This document shows, in pieces, positions 44,343-55,373 of a DNA stretch of 64,000 nucleotides. The number at the start of each line of letters is the position of its first letter. The stretch's first letter is position 1. Both the position numbers and the translations under genes were made by a program. Source of the DNA: ZC4RG30 sp049841155 (lineage in GTDB: Bacteria > Pseudomonadota > Gammaproteobacteria > Steroidobacterales > Steroidobacteraceae); the NCBI GenBank assembly GCA_049841155.1, contig JASGHI010000003.1:1612001-1676000 (forward strand), written 5' to 3'. The notes beneath the pieces were generated by a model that was not told where the DNA came from, did not search any database, and saw nothing but the letters and a program-made list of their open reading frames with translations.

Positions 44343-45664
44343 GGGTCCATTATGCGTATCTGCGTGCCGGCGCGCAGGCCCTGCGCCGCACGCGGGCTGA
44401 TCAGCAGCTTGTCGATGACCAGGCCATCCATGTCCACCACTTCGATGGAGAGATCCCGCCAGGCCAGCTTCTCGCCGGCCACCGGCATGCGTCCCAGGTG
44501 CCACAGCACGAAGCCGGCCATGGTGTTGTAGTTGTCATCCCGGCCCAGGTCGCGCCGTCCCAGCACCCGCTCGGCCTCGTGGATGGGCAGGTGGCCGTCC
44601 ATGAGCCAGCTGCCGTCCTCGCGCTGCGAGTAGCCTGCCGAGTCGCGGCTGCCCATTTCCGGCAGCTCACCGGCGATGGCGCGCAGGATGTCCGCCGGCG
44701 TCACCAGCCCCTCGATGCCGCCGTATTCGTTGGTCACCACGCCCAGGTGCACACTGGAACGGCGAAAGGTCTCCAGCAGCTTGAAGACCGAGATGCTCTC
44801 CGGCACATGCAGCGGCGGCTGCACGTCCACGTCCAGGTCGATGGCGCCGCGGCGCAGCGCCTCGCCGAGATTGGCCAGCGAAATCACGCCGATGAGCTGC
44901 TCCAGTTCGCCGCGGCACAGCAGGAAGCGCGCATGCCCGCTGCGGCGCGCCTCGTCCCACAGGGTGGCCACGGGTTCGTTGACGTCGAGCCAGAGGATGT
45001 CGCCGCGCGGCACCATGATGGCATCGAGGGAGCGGTCCGCGAGGCGCAGCACCGAGTCGATCATTTCGGCCTCGTGGCGGTGCAGGCCGCCCTTCTCCAG
45101 GCCCTCGGCCGCCAGCGCGCGCACGTCATCATCGGTGACGGTGGACTGGCTGCCGGCCGCGGCCGGCACCAGTCTCAGCAGCAGTTCGGTGGAACGCTGC
45201 AGCAGCCACACCAGCGGCGCGCCTGCACGGGCCACGAACTGCATGGGGATGGCCACCAGCACCGCCCAGCGGTCCGCATGCGCCAGCGCCAGACGCTTGG
45301 GCACCAGCTCGCCGAGCACCAGCGAAACATAGGTGATCACCACGACGATCGCACCAAAGGCCATCTCGTGGGCGTAGAGCTCCAGGCCCGGAAACCGCGC
45401 CTTGATCCACGCAGCGAGCACCGCCGAGTAGGCCGCGCCCGAATACACGCCGGTGAGGATGCCCACCAGCGTGATGCCGATCTGCACCGAGGAAAGCAGC
45501 CGCGTGGGGTCGTCGAGCAGGGCCAGCGCCGCCCGGGCGCCGCGGTGGCCGTCCTCGGCCAGCACCTGCAGGCGCGGCCGGCGCGCGGACACCAGTGCCA
45601 GCTCGGCCGAGGCAAACAACCCGTTGAGAATGATCAGGCCGAGGATGACCGCGGCTTCATGCAT
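44339..45664 (-). CDS. CorC/HlyC-family CBS-domain membrane protein
   Basis: A protein of 441 aa. DUF21/CNNM transmembrane domain (residues 1-190, VILGLIILNGLFASAELALV; VLGELVPKRLALAHADRWAV), a CBS pair (about 205-325, MVPRGDILWLD; VVTNEYGGIEGLVTPADILR) and a CorC_HlyC C-terminal domain (345-435). Related proteins act in Mg2+/Co2+ efflux or tolerance. ATG 45664 (MHEAAVILG) is the first start giving the membrane domain. Coupled to fbp. Confidence 0.9.
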   Translation of the reverse strand: MHEAAVILGLIILNGLFASAELALVSARRPRLQVLAEDGHRGARAALALLDDPTRLLSSVQIGITLVGILTGVYSGAAYSAVLAAWIKARFPGLELYAHEMAFGAIVVVITYVSLVLGELVPKRLALAHADRWAVLVAIPMQFVARAGAPLVWLLQRSTELLLRLVPAAAGSQSTVTDDDVRALAAEGLEKGGLHRHEAEMIDSVLRLADRSLDAIMVPRGDILWLDVNEPVATLWDEARRSGHARFLLCRGELEQLIGVISLANLGEALRRGAIDLDVDVQPPLHVPESISVFKLLETFRRSSVHLGVVTNEYGGIEGLVTPADILRAIAGELPEMGSRDSAGYSQREDGSWLMDGHLPIHEAERVLGRRDLGRDDNYNTMAGFVLWHLGRMPVAGEKLAWRDLSIEVVDMDGLVIDKLLISPRAAQGLRAGTQIRIMDP

Positions 45665-45738
45665 GCAGTTTGCGGCCCGATTCTGCGGCCGGTTGCGGAG
45701 ACGAACTGGCATCATAGCGCGTTCCCGAGCCCCTACCC

Positions 45739-47100
45739 ATGCGCAAGCCCTTCAATCCCGACACCCCCACCTGGAAGGTCTTCCTGATCTTCCTCGGCCC
45801 CATGATGCTGGCCAACATATTGCAGTCCCTCTCCGGGACGCTGAACAGCATCTTCCTCGGCCACCTGATCGGCGTCAGCGCGCTGGCCGCCGCCTCGGCG
45901 TTCTTCCCGCTGATGCTGTTCCTGGTCTCGTTCATCATGGGACTGGGCGCCGGCTCCTCGGTGCTGATCGGCCAGGCCTGGGGCGCCGGCCGGCCCGAGC
46001 GCGTGCGCGCCGTGGCCGGCACCACGCTGGCCGTGGGGATGCTTGGCGGGCTGGTCATTGCCCTGTTCGGTGGCGCGTTCGCACCGGGATTGCTCGCCGC
46101 ACTGTCGACACCGCCGGACATCATGCATGAGGCCACGGTCTACGCGCGGGTGATGTTCATCGCCATGCCGGGCCTGTTCACCTTCCTGCTGCTCACCTCC
46201 ATCATGCGCGGTGTGGGCGACACCCTCACGCCGCTGTATGCGCTGGTGGTCTCGACGCTGATCGGTGTGCTGGTCACTCCCGCGCTGATCACCGGCTGGG
46301 GCGGCCTGCCGCGCGCCGGCGTCGCCAGCGCCGCCTACGGCGCCATCGTCTCCTTCATCGTGAGCCTCGGCTGGCTCTCCTGGTATCTGCGGCGCAAGCG
46401 CCATCCATTCGCGCCCACTGCAGAGTTCTTCCGCCACATGCGCATCGACGGCACCATCCTCGCCGCGGTGCTGCGCATCGGGGTGCCGACTGCGCTGCAG
46501 ATGGTGATCGTGTCGCTTGCAGAGGTCGCGCTGCTGAGCATCGTGAACCGCTTCGGCTCCGATGCCACGGCGGCCTATGGCGTGGGCAACCAGGTGATCG
46601 GCTACGTGCAGTTCCCGGCCATTTCCATCGCGATCGCGGCCTCCATCCTCGGCGCGCAGGCCATCGGTGCCGGCCACGCCGACCGGCTGGGCGCGATCAC
46701 GCGCACCGGCATCATGATCAATTTCGCGATCACCGGCGGCCTGCTGCTGGTGTGCTATCTGGCAGCGCGGCCCATCATCGGCATGTTCACGGACCATCAG
46801 GAGACCACGCGCATCGCGCTGCGCATGCTGCACATCGTGCTGTGGAGCATGCTGGTGTTCGGTGCCGCAGTGGTTACTTCGGGCGTGATGCGCGCCAGCG
46901 GCACCGTGCTGGTGCCCGTGGCGCTGTCGATCAGCGCCATCCTGCTGGTGGAAGTGCCCACCGCCTGGTTCCTGAGCCGCAGCATCGGCCTCGATGGCGT
47001 GTGGGCCGCCTATCCGGTGACTTTCGCGGCCATGCTGCTGCTGCAATCGCTGTACTACCACCTGGTCTGGCGCAGGAAGAAGATCGAGAGGCTGGTGTGA
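45739..47100 (+). CDS. MATE family efflux transporter
   Basis: A protein of 453 aa with about 12 transmembrane helices in two six-helix halves (FLIFLGPMMLANILQSLSGT in the first; RIGVPTALQMVIVSLAEVAL opening the second). It is a Na+- or H+-driven exporter of cationic drugs or metabolites in the MATE family; substrate unknown. Its stop overlaps the start of the small SUI1 gene (TGATG). It diverges from the CorC-like gene. Confidence 0.94.
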   Translation: MRKPFNPDTPTWKVFLIFLGPMMLANILQSLSGTLNSIFLGHLIGVSALAAASAFFPLMLFLVSFIMGLGAGSSVLIGQAWGAGRPERVRAVAGTTLAVGMLGGLVIALFGGAFAPGLLAALSTPPDIMHEATVYARVMFIAMPGLFTFLLLTSIMRGVGDTLTPLYALVVSTLIGVLVTPALITGWGGLPRAGVASAAYGAIVSFIVSLGWLSWYLRRKRHPFAPTAEFFRHMRIDGTILAAVLRIGVPTALQMVIVSLAEVALLSIVNRFGSDATAAYGVGNQVIGYVQFPAISIAIAASILGAQAIGAGHADRLGAITRTGIMINFAITGGLLLVCYLAARPIIGMFTDHQETTRIALRMLHIVLWSMLVFGAAVVTSGVMRASGTVLVPVALSISAILLVEVPTAWFLSRSIGLDGVWAAYPVTFAAMLLLQSLYYHLVWRRKKIERLV

Positions 47101-47420
47101 TGAAGCCCAAAGCCACTTTCCGCGGCGTAGTGCTCGATCGACCCGTGACGCTGCCCGCGGCAAGGCCGGCAAGCTCCGGGCCGCCGAAGATCCGCGTGGG
47201 CCGCGAAACGGCGGGGCGCGGCGGCAAGGGCGTGACCGTGATCACCGGCCTGCCGCTGGCGGGCGAGGCACTGGAACAGCTTGCCGGGCAGCTCAAGCGC
47301 GCCTGCGGCGCAGGCGGCGCGGCCCGTGGCGACCGCATCGAGATCCAGGGCGAGCATCGCGACCGGCTGGTCGCGGAGCTGCAGAAACTGGGCTACGACG
47401 CCAAACGCGCCGGCGGCTAG
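47100..47420 (+). CDS. SUI1-family translation initiation factor (YciH-like)
   Basis: A protein of 106 aa. A disordered basic N-terminus (about 1-40) is followed by the SUI1/eIF1 fold: GKGVTVITGLPLAGEALEQL, LKRACGAGGAARGDRIEIQG and RDRLVAELQKLGYDAKRAGG. In E. coli the homologue YciH binds the 30S subunit and may discriminate start codons and non-canonical initiation. In this genome, with many predicted leaderless starts, such a factor is of interest. Translationally coupled to the MATE gene. Confidence 0.9.
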   Translation: MKPKATFRGVVLDRPVTLPAARPASSGPPKIRVGRETAGRGGKGVTVITGLPLAGEALEQLAGQLKRACGAGGAARGDRIEIQGEHRDRLVAELQKLGYDAKRAGG

Positions 47421-47438
47421 ACGCGCCGGCTGCGCGGC

Positions 47439-47945
47439 TCAGTGATGATGCGCATGCTCGTGTTCATGCGCCGGTGCGGCATCGCCCGCATCCATCAGCG
47501 ACCGTACCTTGAGCCGTACCGTCAACGGCTTCTCGCCGCTGAACTGGAAGGTCACGGGCACTTCACCGCCCACTTTCAGTGGCGCCTTGAGGCCTTCGAA
47601 CATCAGGTGGTAACCGCTGGGGTCGAAGCGCAGAGTCTGCTCCGGAGCCAGTTCCAGCGAGGTCACCGGCAGCATGCGCGCCACGCCCTGGGCATCGACA
47701 CTGCTCTGGTGTGCCGTCACCTGCGCGGCGGCCGGCGAGGACATCCCCGTGAGCTTGCGCGGCTGGCTGCCGGCGTTGTGCATCACGAGGTAACCGGCGC
47801 CCGTGGTCGCGCCCGGCACGGTTTCGCGCGCCCAGCCGTCGGTGATCTCCACATCCGCCAGCGCCGGACCGGCAAGGCCCGCGCACAGGAACAGGCAGAC
47901 CAGGGGCCGGCCCCAGGCTGCAACCGCGTTCATGAGGGTTTTCAT
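47439..47945 (-). CDS. Periplasmic copper chaperone PCu(A)C
   Basis: A protein of 168 aa with a signal peptide (PLVCLFLCAGLAGPALA, cleavage before DVEI) and a PCu(A)C cupredoxin-like fold (YLVMHNAGSQPRKLTGMSSP, VTAHQS, YHLMFEGLKAPLK) with Met/His Cu(I) ligands. A His-rich tail (HEHEHAHHH, residues about 160-168) may bind extra Cu(II) or Zn. It delivers copper to cytochrome oxidase assembly or protects against copper. Upstream TACTAT lies 8 nt before the ATG. Confidence 0.92.
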   Translation of the reverse strand: MKTLMNAVAAWGRPLVCLFLCAGLAGPALADVEITDGWARETVPGATTGAGYLVMHNAGSQPRKLTGMSSPAAAQVTAHQSSVDAQGVARMLPVTSLELAPEQTLRFDPSGYHLMFEGLKAPLKVGGEVPVTFQFSGEKPLTVRLKVRSLMDAGDAAPAHEHEHAHHH

Positions 47946-48021
47946 GGGGAGACATAGTACTACCGCGCCGCGGTGCGCGGTTCTTGCCCATCCGCCGCCA
48001 ACCCCCTAGCCTTCGCGCCCC

Positions 48022-49983
<1,962 letters not shown>

Positions 49984-50036
49984 TTGTTCCGCTTACGCGG
50001 GGCGGATCCGCGCGGATGCGAGGCGCTGGATGCAGT

Positions 50037-51161
50037 CTACAGGTGCCCGGCGCGCTCGCGCTTGGTGCGCAGATAGCGCTCGTTGTGCACGTTGGGCGTA
50101 CCCGGCAGCTTCTCGATGGCCGTGACCTCGATGCCGCGGCTGCGCAGCGCGCTGACCTTCTGCGGGCTGTTCGACAGCAGCCGGATGCGCGTGATGCCAA
50201 GGCTGCGCAGCATCGCTGCCGCAATGCCGTAGTCGCGTTCGTCGGCCGAGAAGCCCAGGCGCTGGTTGGCATCCACGGTGTCCAGCCCCTCGTCCTGCAA
50301 CTGGTAGGCGCGCAGCTTGTTCGCAAGACCAATGCCGCGGCCCTCCTGCGCCAGGTACAGCAGCACGCCCCCGCCGGCTGCATGCAGCCGCGCCACCGCG
50401 GTATGCAGCTGCTCGCCGCAGTCGCAACGCAGGCTGCCCATGAGATCGCCGGTGAAGCACGAGGAATGCACCCGCACCGGCACTACGCCGGCAACATTGG
50501 GCGCACCAACCACCACGGCCACGTGCTCGGAGGCATCGCGCCGGTCGCGAAACAGCACGAAGTGGCTGGGGATGTCACCCATGAGTGGCACGCGCGCCTC
50601 GCTCACGCGCTGCACGTCCGCGTCCACCGGCATTGCATGACGCCCGATCTGCGCCGGCGTCACCGCCAGCACATCCGGCGGCAGCGCTCCGTTCGCCGGA
50701 ACACATACCAGCAGCGCCGGCAGCAGCTGCGCGAGCTTGGCAAGCTGCACCGCCGCCGCGGCGAGCTCATCGGCCGGAGCGATGGCATCCACCGCAGCGC
50801 CGAGCACCGCGCGCCAGCCTTCCACCTCCCAGCACTGGCCCAGCGACAGCAGGCGATCGGCCGCGACCTGCGCGGGCAGCGGCAGCAGCACGCCATCGCT
50901 GTCGCAGGGCGCGGCACCCAGCGCAAAGGCCCGCTCACGCGTGACGGCCAGTTCAGCGCCACGCGCCAGCAGCCAGGACACCCGCTCCACCGGCGCCGTC
51001 TCCAGCGCCAGCACCAGACGCCACTCCCCTGCGCCGGCCTGGCGGATTACGGCCACGGCACGCCCGTGACGCAGCTCCTCCAGCGCCCGGTCCACAGCCA
51101 CCAGCGCGGGGTCACCCTGGGGTGGCATGGCACGGGAATCGGCGTCCGTGGGGGAGCTCAA
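50037..51161 (-). CDS. ribA: GTP cyclohydrolase II with degenerate RibB-like N-terminus
   Basis: A protein of 374 aa. C-terminal part (about 190-374) is GTP cyclohydrolase II: zinc site C-x10-C-x-C in CFTGDLMGSLRCDCGEQ, YLAQEGRGIGLANKLRAY and RLLSNSPQKVSALRSRGIEV. It opens GTP to start riboflavin synthesis. The N-terminal about 185 residues resemble 3,4-dihydroxybutanone-4-phosphate synthase in overall position but lack the acidic DDExRENE-type catalytic motif, so that half is probably inactive. The start is TTG 51161 with GGAGA 6 nt upstream; ATG 51128 has no such site. Confidence 0.9.
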   Translation of the reverse strand: MSSPTDADSRAMPPQGDPALVAVDRALEELRHGRAVAVIRQAGAGEWRLVLALETAPVERVSWLLARGAELAVTRERAFALGAAPCDSDGVLLPLPAQVAADRLLSLGQCWEVEGWRAVLGAAVDAIAPADELAAAAVQLAKLAQLLPALLVCVPANGALPPDVLAVTPAQIGRHAMPVDADVQRVSEARVPLMGDIPSHFVLFRDRRDASEHVAVVVGAPNVAGVVPVRVHSSCFTGDLMGSLRCDCGEQLHTAVARLHAAGGGVLLYLAQEGRGIGLANKLRAYQLQDEGLDTVDANQRLGFSADERDYGIAAAMLRSLGITRIRLLSNSPQKVSALRSRGIEVTAIEKLPGTPNVHNERYLRTKRERAGHL

Positions 51162-51250
51162 GGCGGTCTCCGGAGGTAAAGAATCGCAATTCTACGGCGG
51201 CGCCGAGGCACCACAAAAGGCGGATCGGCAGGTCCGTGACGCGGGCCGGA

Positions 51251-52120
51251 CTACCGGCCGATGGTCCGGTGCAGGAAGCTCACCACGCGATCCACCGCCT
51301 CACCCTGGAAGAAAGGTTCGCCGCCGTGGCCCGCACCATTGAGCACCATGAATTCCACGAACAGGCCGGCCTTGCGGTAGGCACCCACGAGCTCGTGGGC
51401 CTGGTTGATGGGCATCTGCACGTCCTGGTCGCCGTGCAACAGCATCAGGGGCGGATCGCCGCGGTCGACGTGGAAGACGGGGCTTGCCTGCAGCGCCAGC
51501 TCCGGAACCTCCTCGGGCAAAGCGCCCAGCAGCTGCTGCAGCGCGGGCACGCGCACCTCGAGGCCGGCTGGCGTCGACTGCGCGAGGATGGTGGTCAGAT
51601 CGCTGGCGCCGTAGTAGCTCACGATGGCCTGAACGTCCGAAGACTGGTCCGAATACTCGCCCTCGCTGCCCTCCAGCTCCGCATCGCCGTTGGTCACACC
51701 CACCAGCGCCGCCAGATGACCGCCGGAAGAGACTCCCGCCACCGCGATGCGCTCGGCACGGTAGCCATACTCGGCCGACTTCGCGCGCAGGAAACGGATG
51801 GCGGCCTTGATGTCGTGGATGTTCGCCGGAAAGGGCGTCGTGAGGGTGGAGCGGAAATCCACGCTGGCCACGGCAAAACCGCGTTCGACCAGAAACGCCG
51901 GATACTGGGTGCGGTCGCCCGAAGACCAGGCGCCGCCATGCAGGTAGACCAGCAGCGGCGGCCGGCGTTCGTTCGCGGGCAGATACAGGTCCAGAGCCAG
52001 CGGCGTGTCATGGACCGTGGCGTAGACCACGTCCATGAAGCTGCGCGCGGGCTGCGCTGCCAGCGCGGCGGCCGGCAGCAGCAGAGCCAGCGCCAGACTG
52101 CGGGCTGCGATTAGGTGCAC
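51251..52120 (-). CDS. Exported alpha/beta hydrolase (esterase/lipase)
   Basis: A protein of 289 aa. Signal peptide (ALALLLPAAALAAQPA), oxyanion motif HGGAW, nucleophile Ser in GVSSGGH, Asp in HGDQDVQMP and His in GAGHGG: a BD-FAE/HSL-like carboxylesterase. Probably acts on acyl esters or sugar-linked acids in the periplasm. GTG start at 52120 preceded by GGGAGGAAGG, an unusually strong ribosome binding site. It is monocistronic; upstream SYLF gene diverges. Confidence 0.88.
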   Translation of the reverse strand: MHLIAARSLALALLLPAAALAAQPARSFMDVVYATVHDTPLALDLYLPANERRPPLLVYLHGGAWSSGDRTQYPAFLVERGFAVASVDFRSTLTTPFPANIHDIKAAIRFLRAKSAEYGYRAERIAVAGVSSGGHLAALVGVTNGDAELEGSEGEYSDQSSDVQAIVSYYGASDLTTILAQSTPAGLEVRVPALQQLLGALPEEVPELALQASPVFHVDRGDPPLMLLHGDQDVQMPINQAHELVGAYRKAGLFVEFMVLNGAGHGGEPFFQGEAVDRVVSFLHRTIGR

Positions 52121-52214
52121 AGGCCCTTCCTCCCGGTTTCGACTGGGCAGATCCTACCGCCTGAAGACCGGCGGCTGCACCCCATGCCCCGATGGCGCCC
52201 GCCGGAAATAGTGC

Positions 52215-52220
52215 TAGCCT
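52215..52220 (+). promoter_or_regulatory. Predicted -10 box for the SYLF gene
   Basis: GCTAGCCT (52213-52220) lies 42 nt before the ATG at 52263, with GAGG closer to the start. A leadered promoter of the same GCTA-type as others in the window. Confidence 0.3.
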
Positions 52221-52262
52221 GACGACATACGGGCTGCGTGCCCGGATAGCGAGGTCAACGTC

Positions 52263-52829
52263 ATGAACAGAGCCCGAGTGATACTGACAGGTCTGCTGCT
52301 GGTACTGGCAGGTTCCGCGGCGCTGGCAGATGTCTATGACGACACGATCCAGCTGTTCCGCAACGCCGGGCAGAGTTCCGCCTTCTTCAAGAAGAGCTAT
52401 GCCTATGCCGTGTTCCCGACCATCGGCAAGGCCGGGCTGGTCGTCGGCGGCGCCTATGGCGATGGCAAGGTGTATGTGGGCAACCGTTACGTCGGAGATA
52501 CCACACTCACCAAGCTCAGCATCGGCTTCCAGGCCGGCGGCCAGGCCTACAGCCAGATCATCTTCTTCCAGAACAAGAAGGCTTTCGACACCTTCGCCAA
52601 CCGCGATTTCGAATTCAGCGCCAATGCCAGCGCCGTGCTGATCACCGCGGGCGCCACCGCCGAAGCCGGCAGCACCGGCGCATCAGCCACCGCCAGTGCC
52701 ACCAAGCGGGACGCGAGAACCGTGGGCGAATACGAGAACGGCATGGCGGTATTCGCCATCATCAAGGGCGGCGCCATGTACGAAGCCTCGCTCGCGGGAC
52801 AGCGGTACAAATTCAAGCGCGCCAAGTAG
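52263..52829 (+). CDS. SYLF (YSC84-like) lipid-binding exported protein
   Basis: A protein of 188 aa with a signal peptide (VILTGLLLVLAGSAALA) and a SYLF/YSC84 domain (FFKKSYAYAVFPTIGKAGLV, GGAYGDGKVYVG, QIIFFQNKKAFDTFANRDFE, NGMAVFAIIKGGAMYEASLA). Eukaryotic SYLF domains bind phosphoinositides and bacterial ones are probably envelope lipid-binding proteins. An internal Ala/Ser/Thr-rich loop (SANASAVLITAGATAEAGST) is present. Monocistronic. Confidence 0.88.
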   Translation: MNRARVILTGLLLVLAGSAALADVYDDTIQLFRNAGQSSAFFKKSYAYAVFPTIGKAGLVVGGAYGDGKVYVGNRYVGDTTLTKLSIGFQAGGQAYSQIIFFQNKKAFDTFANRDFEFSANASAVLITAGATAEAGSTGASATASATKRDARTVGEYENGMAVFAIIKGGAMYEASLAGQRYKFKRAK

Positions 52830-52877
52830 GCCGGGCCCTGCTGCGCGAAGCACTGGGGAAATCGCTGCGGGGGCGTG

Positions 52878-53828
52878 TCATTGTCTGGTCGCTGCCTGCT
52901 GATCCGGTGCAGGCAGCGGCAACCCTGCGCTCCGTACCACCCGATTGACGCGTAACTCCACCCTGTAACGCAGGGTACGCGGCAGCCCGGCGATGGCGAT
53001 GGACTTGCTGTTCTTCAGACTCCAGATACCCTTCTCTTCGTCGGCTTGCAGCTCCGGCCACGCCGATCCGTCGTACTGCTCCAGTTCCCCGTCTGTTGCC
53101 GGGCCGGTGCAGGCCACCTGGGAAGCAAGTTCGTCCCGCAGTTTCCAGACCTCACCGTCCCGGGCCAGCATGCCGGCGAGCACCAGAGGCTCCTCGGGAT
53201 GCGCGGTCTGCCCGTCTATTTCCACGCTGCTGGTGACGGATCCACGCATCTGCGCGTCCAGATCGAAGTACAGGCAAAGGCGTCCGTCTTCACGCGCATC
53301 CATGCCCGAGAGCCGCGTGTCTCCGGCGGAACCGGACAGCATCGCTGCTTCGACCAGCGTGCCGGGCGGGGAGCCCCAGTCGGCGAATCTCAGCGAGCCG
53401 GAGTACTGGGCGCCGCCCTGCCGGCGAATGACCAGTTCGTCGATGGTGTTGTCCCGGCCCTGAAACGAGTAGTGGCCGTTGCGGCTGCCGTTCTCCTCCC
53501 AGCGCCAGACGAACTGCTCGCCCTCGGCCTGCAGGTCGAAATCCTCGCGCGCGGTCTGGGCGGCCGTATCCGTTTGCAGTCGACCCTCATCGGTCACGCT
53601 GAAATGGACCGTCCAGTGCAGCTGCTCCAGGCAAGGCTTCAGCGACCAGTAGGTGGCAGGCACCAGCTCGGGATCAAACCCCGCGCAACCCATCTGTGCG
53701 GCCGCGGCTTCGGTGTCCTGCTTCCCGGCCACCTCATCCTGTTCGTTTGCCGAGCATCCACACAGCACGCCCGCCAGCAGCAGGCCCGGTATCGTCCGTG
53801 CCCATGCCGCCGGCAGCGCCGGTTTCAA
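52878..53828 (-). CDS. Hypothetical lipoprotein, 316 aa
   Basis: A lipoprotein signal (TIPGLLLAGVLCGCSANE, lipobox LCGC) precedes an all-beta sequence with about ten short strands (YSFQGRDNTIDELVIRRQGG, YSGSLRFADWGSPPGTLVEA), and several cysteines (residues 48, 66 and about 200). No known domain is recognised. It shares ATGA with the lipoprotein gene upstream, so the two are made together. Codon use is like the surrounding core genome. Confidence 0.6.
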   Translation of the reverse strand: MKPALPAAWARTIPGLLLAGVLCGCSANEQDEVAGKQDTEAAAAQMGCAGFDPELVPATYWSLKPCLEQLHWTVHFSVTDEGRLQTDTAAQTAREDFDLQAEGEQFVWRWEENGSRNGHYSFQGRDNTIDELVIRRQGGAQYSGSLRFADWGSPPGTLVEAAMLSGSAGDTRLSGMDAREDGRLCLYFDLDAQMRGSVTSSVEIDGQTAHPEEPLVLAGMLARDGEVWKLRDELASQVACTGPATDGELEQYDGSAWPELQADEEKGIWSLKNSKSIAIAGLPRTLRYRVELRVNRVVRSAGLPLPAPDQQAATRQ

Positions 53829-54427
53829 GGCGCGCTCTCGGCCACCGTCATGCTGCCACCCGCCGTGCTGAGATTGAGGTACAGCCAGATGTTACGGTCG
53901 GCACGCCGCACCACATAAATGCTGCTCGGCTGGTCGCCGATGCCACCGATGCCGGTGTTGTGGCCAACCATGATATCGTCGCCGAGCGTCTGCACCGCCG
54001 CCCTCAGCACGGTGCCGTCGAACACCTTGACGCCGCCGGCGGCCCGCACCAGTTCTTCGACGCCCTTCCTGACCTCGAAGCCGGAGAACTGCTTGCTGGG
54101 CGTCGTGCCGATGAAGCTCATCCAGGTGCGTCCCTCGACCCATTCGAAGCGGTCGCCAACCCAGAACGGGAAGCGATCCGCATCCGCCGTCTCGGGCTTG
54201 TTCAGGGGTTCATACCCGGCAGGCAGACCGAAATACGGGAATTCGCCCAGCGGCTGGTCGGAAACCGGCACATTGGCCATGTCGAAAGCACCAGGCGCAT
54301 CGGCCGCAGGCGTGACCGCCGCCGGTTCCTGCGCGGACGTGGCAGCGCCATCGGCGGCTTTGCGTCCGCAGCCCGCCAGCACTACTGCGGCGAGCGACAT
54401 GACCAGCAGGTTCTTGATCGTCATCAT
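53825..54427 (-). CDS. Hypothetical lipoprotein, 200 aa
   Basis: A lipoprotein signal (LLVMSLAAVVLAGCGRKA, lipobox LAGC), a low-complexity linker (AATSAQEPAAVTPAADAPGA) and a folded region (FPYFGLPAGYEPLNKPETAD; YVVRRADRNIWLYLNLSTAG). The FPYFGLPAGY stretch resembles the N-terminal region found before OmpA domains in some envelope lipoproteins, but no OmpA domain follows. Coupled to the 316-aa lipoprotein by ATGA. It is the last core-type gene before the accessory region. Confidence 0.6.
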   Translation of the reverse strand: MMTIKNLLVMSLAAVVLAGCGRKAADGAATSAQEPAAVTPAADAPGAFDMANVPVSDQPLGEFPYFGLPAGYEPLNKPETADADRFPFWVGDRFEWVEGRTWMSFIGTTPSKQFSGFEVRKGVEELVRAAGGVKVFDGTVLRAAVQTLGDDIMVGHNTGIGGIGDQPSSIYVVRRADRNIWLYLNLSTAGGSMTVAESAP

Positions 54428-54615
54428 GCGATGCTCGTGGATTCGAGGGGGAGTGGTGCCGGGGCCGGCACCGCAGTAGTCGCAAATCGGGCTTGTTTTA
54501 TAGCATGACCTGATACCTCAAATCCTGACGTACCCGAAATCCTACCCGTCCGTGCTGCCCGCTGGCGCCCTCCTCGGCCGTTTCCCGAGGGGTCACCCTG
54601 ACAGGAGCCGCGAGC

Positions 54616-55014
54616 ATGACGAGTATCCACCCCGCCCGCCTGGTCGCCCTGAGCGACCGTGAGTTTAAACGCGAAACCAACGCCCCGGCCGACCAGCCAC
54701 CTCCCGACCGCAAGTTCCGGCCGTTCCGGCTGTCCCTGGCCCGGTACGACCGCGACTGGGACCGAAAGCGTGGCGCCGCGGCCCGCCTCATGGCGGTGTT
54801 GCTGCGCGAGAACGACGAACAGTTGACCGAGAGGGTCTGCGAATCCGCCCTGAGTAGCCAGACCTACGCTGGCGCCGCGTCCTGGCTCGGCCAGGAGGCT
54901 CTATACCTACGCAAGCTTGCCAGTCGCATGGAGACCGCCTCCGGGCGGCTCAACGTGGTGCTGGCGCGATGTGGGCACAGACGCCAACCGTCGGACGCTG
55001 CCCCAGCACCTTGA
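54616..55014 (+). CDS. Hypothetical protein at the accessory-region edge
   Basis: A soluble protein of 132 aa, charged and probably helical in its centre (RDWDRKRGAAARLMAVLLRE, NDEQLTERVCESALSSQTYA). No signal peptide or domain recognised. ACAGGAG lies 8 nt before the ATG. First plus-strand gene in the accessory stretch; content of the following genes suggests a prophage or genomic island, but no phage family could be named. Confidence 0.55.
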   Translation: MTSIHPARLVALSDREFKRETNAPADQPPPDRKFRPFRLSLARYDRDWDRKRGAAARLMAVLLRENDEQLTERVCESALSSQTYAGAASWLGQEALYLRKLASRMETASGRLNVVLARCGHRRQPSDAAPAP

Positions 55015-55118
55015 GGGCGAGAGCATTCATCGTGCCGGCGCTCTCAGGCCGGCGTAGCGGCGCTCGTCGGTGGTGATACACCAACGAGCGCCTGACCACT
55101 GTCACCAAGGAGATAGAA

Positions 55119-55373
55119 ATGCAGACTCACTTTAGCGCCCCAGAAGGCGCCCCCGTTGATTCCCCCGCCATCCATCCCGCGACAGACCTGCCTACGCTCA
55201 CGACCTTCAAGGTCCGCGAATACGATGACAGCGACAAGCCGCTAGGAACGTTGTTGGTCGATGCCGGGAACGCGCAGGAGGCCATGGAGGCCTATGAGCG
55301 CCACTGTGCTCTGAGTGGACGCGAACCTGCCCCTTGGATGTCCGTGATGCGCACCCAGGCGGTGCGGTCATGA
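55119..55373 (+). CDS. Hypothetical small protein (chain 1 of 4)
   Basis: A protein of 84 aa with AAGGAG and good spacing before ATG 55119. A Pro-rich N-terminus (FSAPEGAPVDSPAIHPATDL) precedes a compact domain (TTFKVREYDDSDKPLGTLLV, NAQEAMEAYERHCALSGREP). No family recognised. Overlaps the next gene by ATGA; first of four tightly coupled genes. Confidence 0.6.
   Translation: MQTHFSAPEGAPVDSPAIHPATDLPTLTTFKVREYDDSDKPLGTLLVDAGNAQEAMEAYERHCALSGREPAPWMSVMRTQAVRS

Noticed and set aside
54480..54615. Possible attachment site at the left edge of the accessory region
   Set aside because: No tRNA gene or direct repeat could be recognised; without the right boundary no att core can be proposed.
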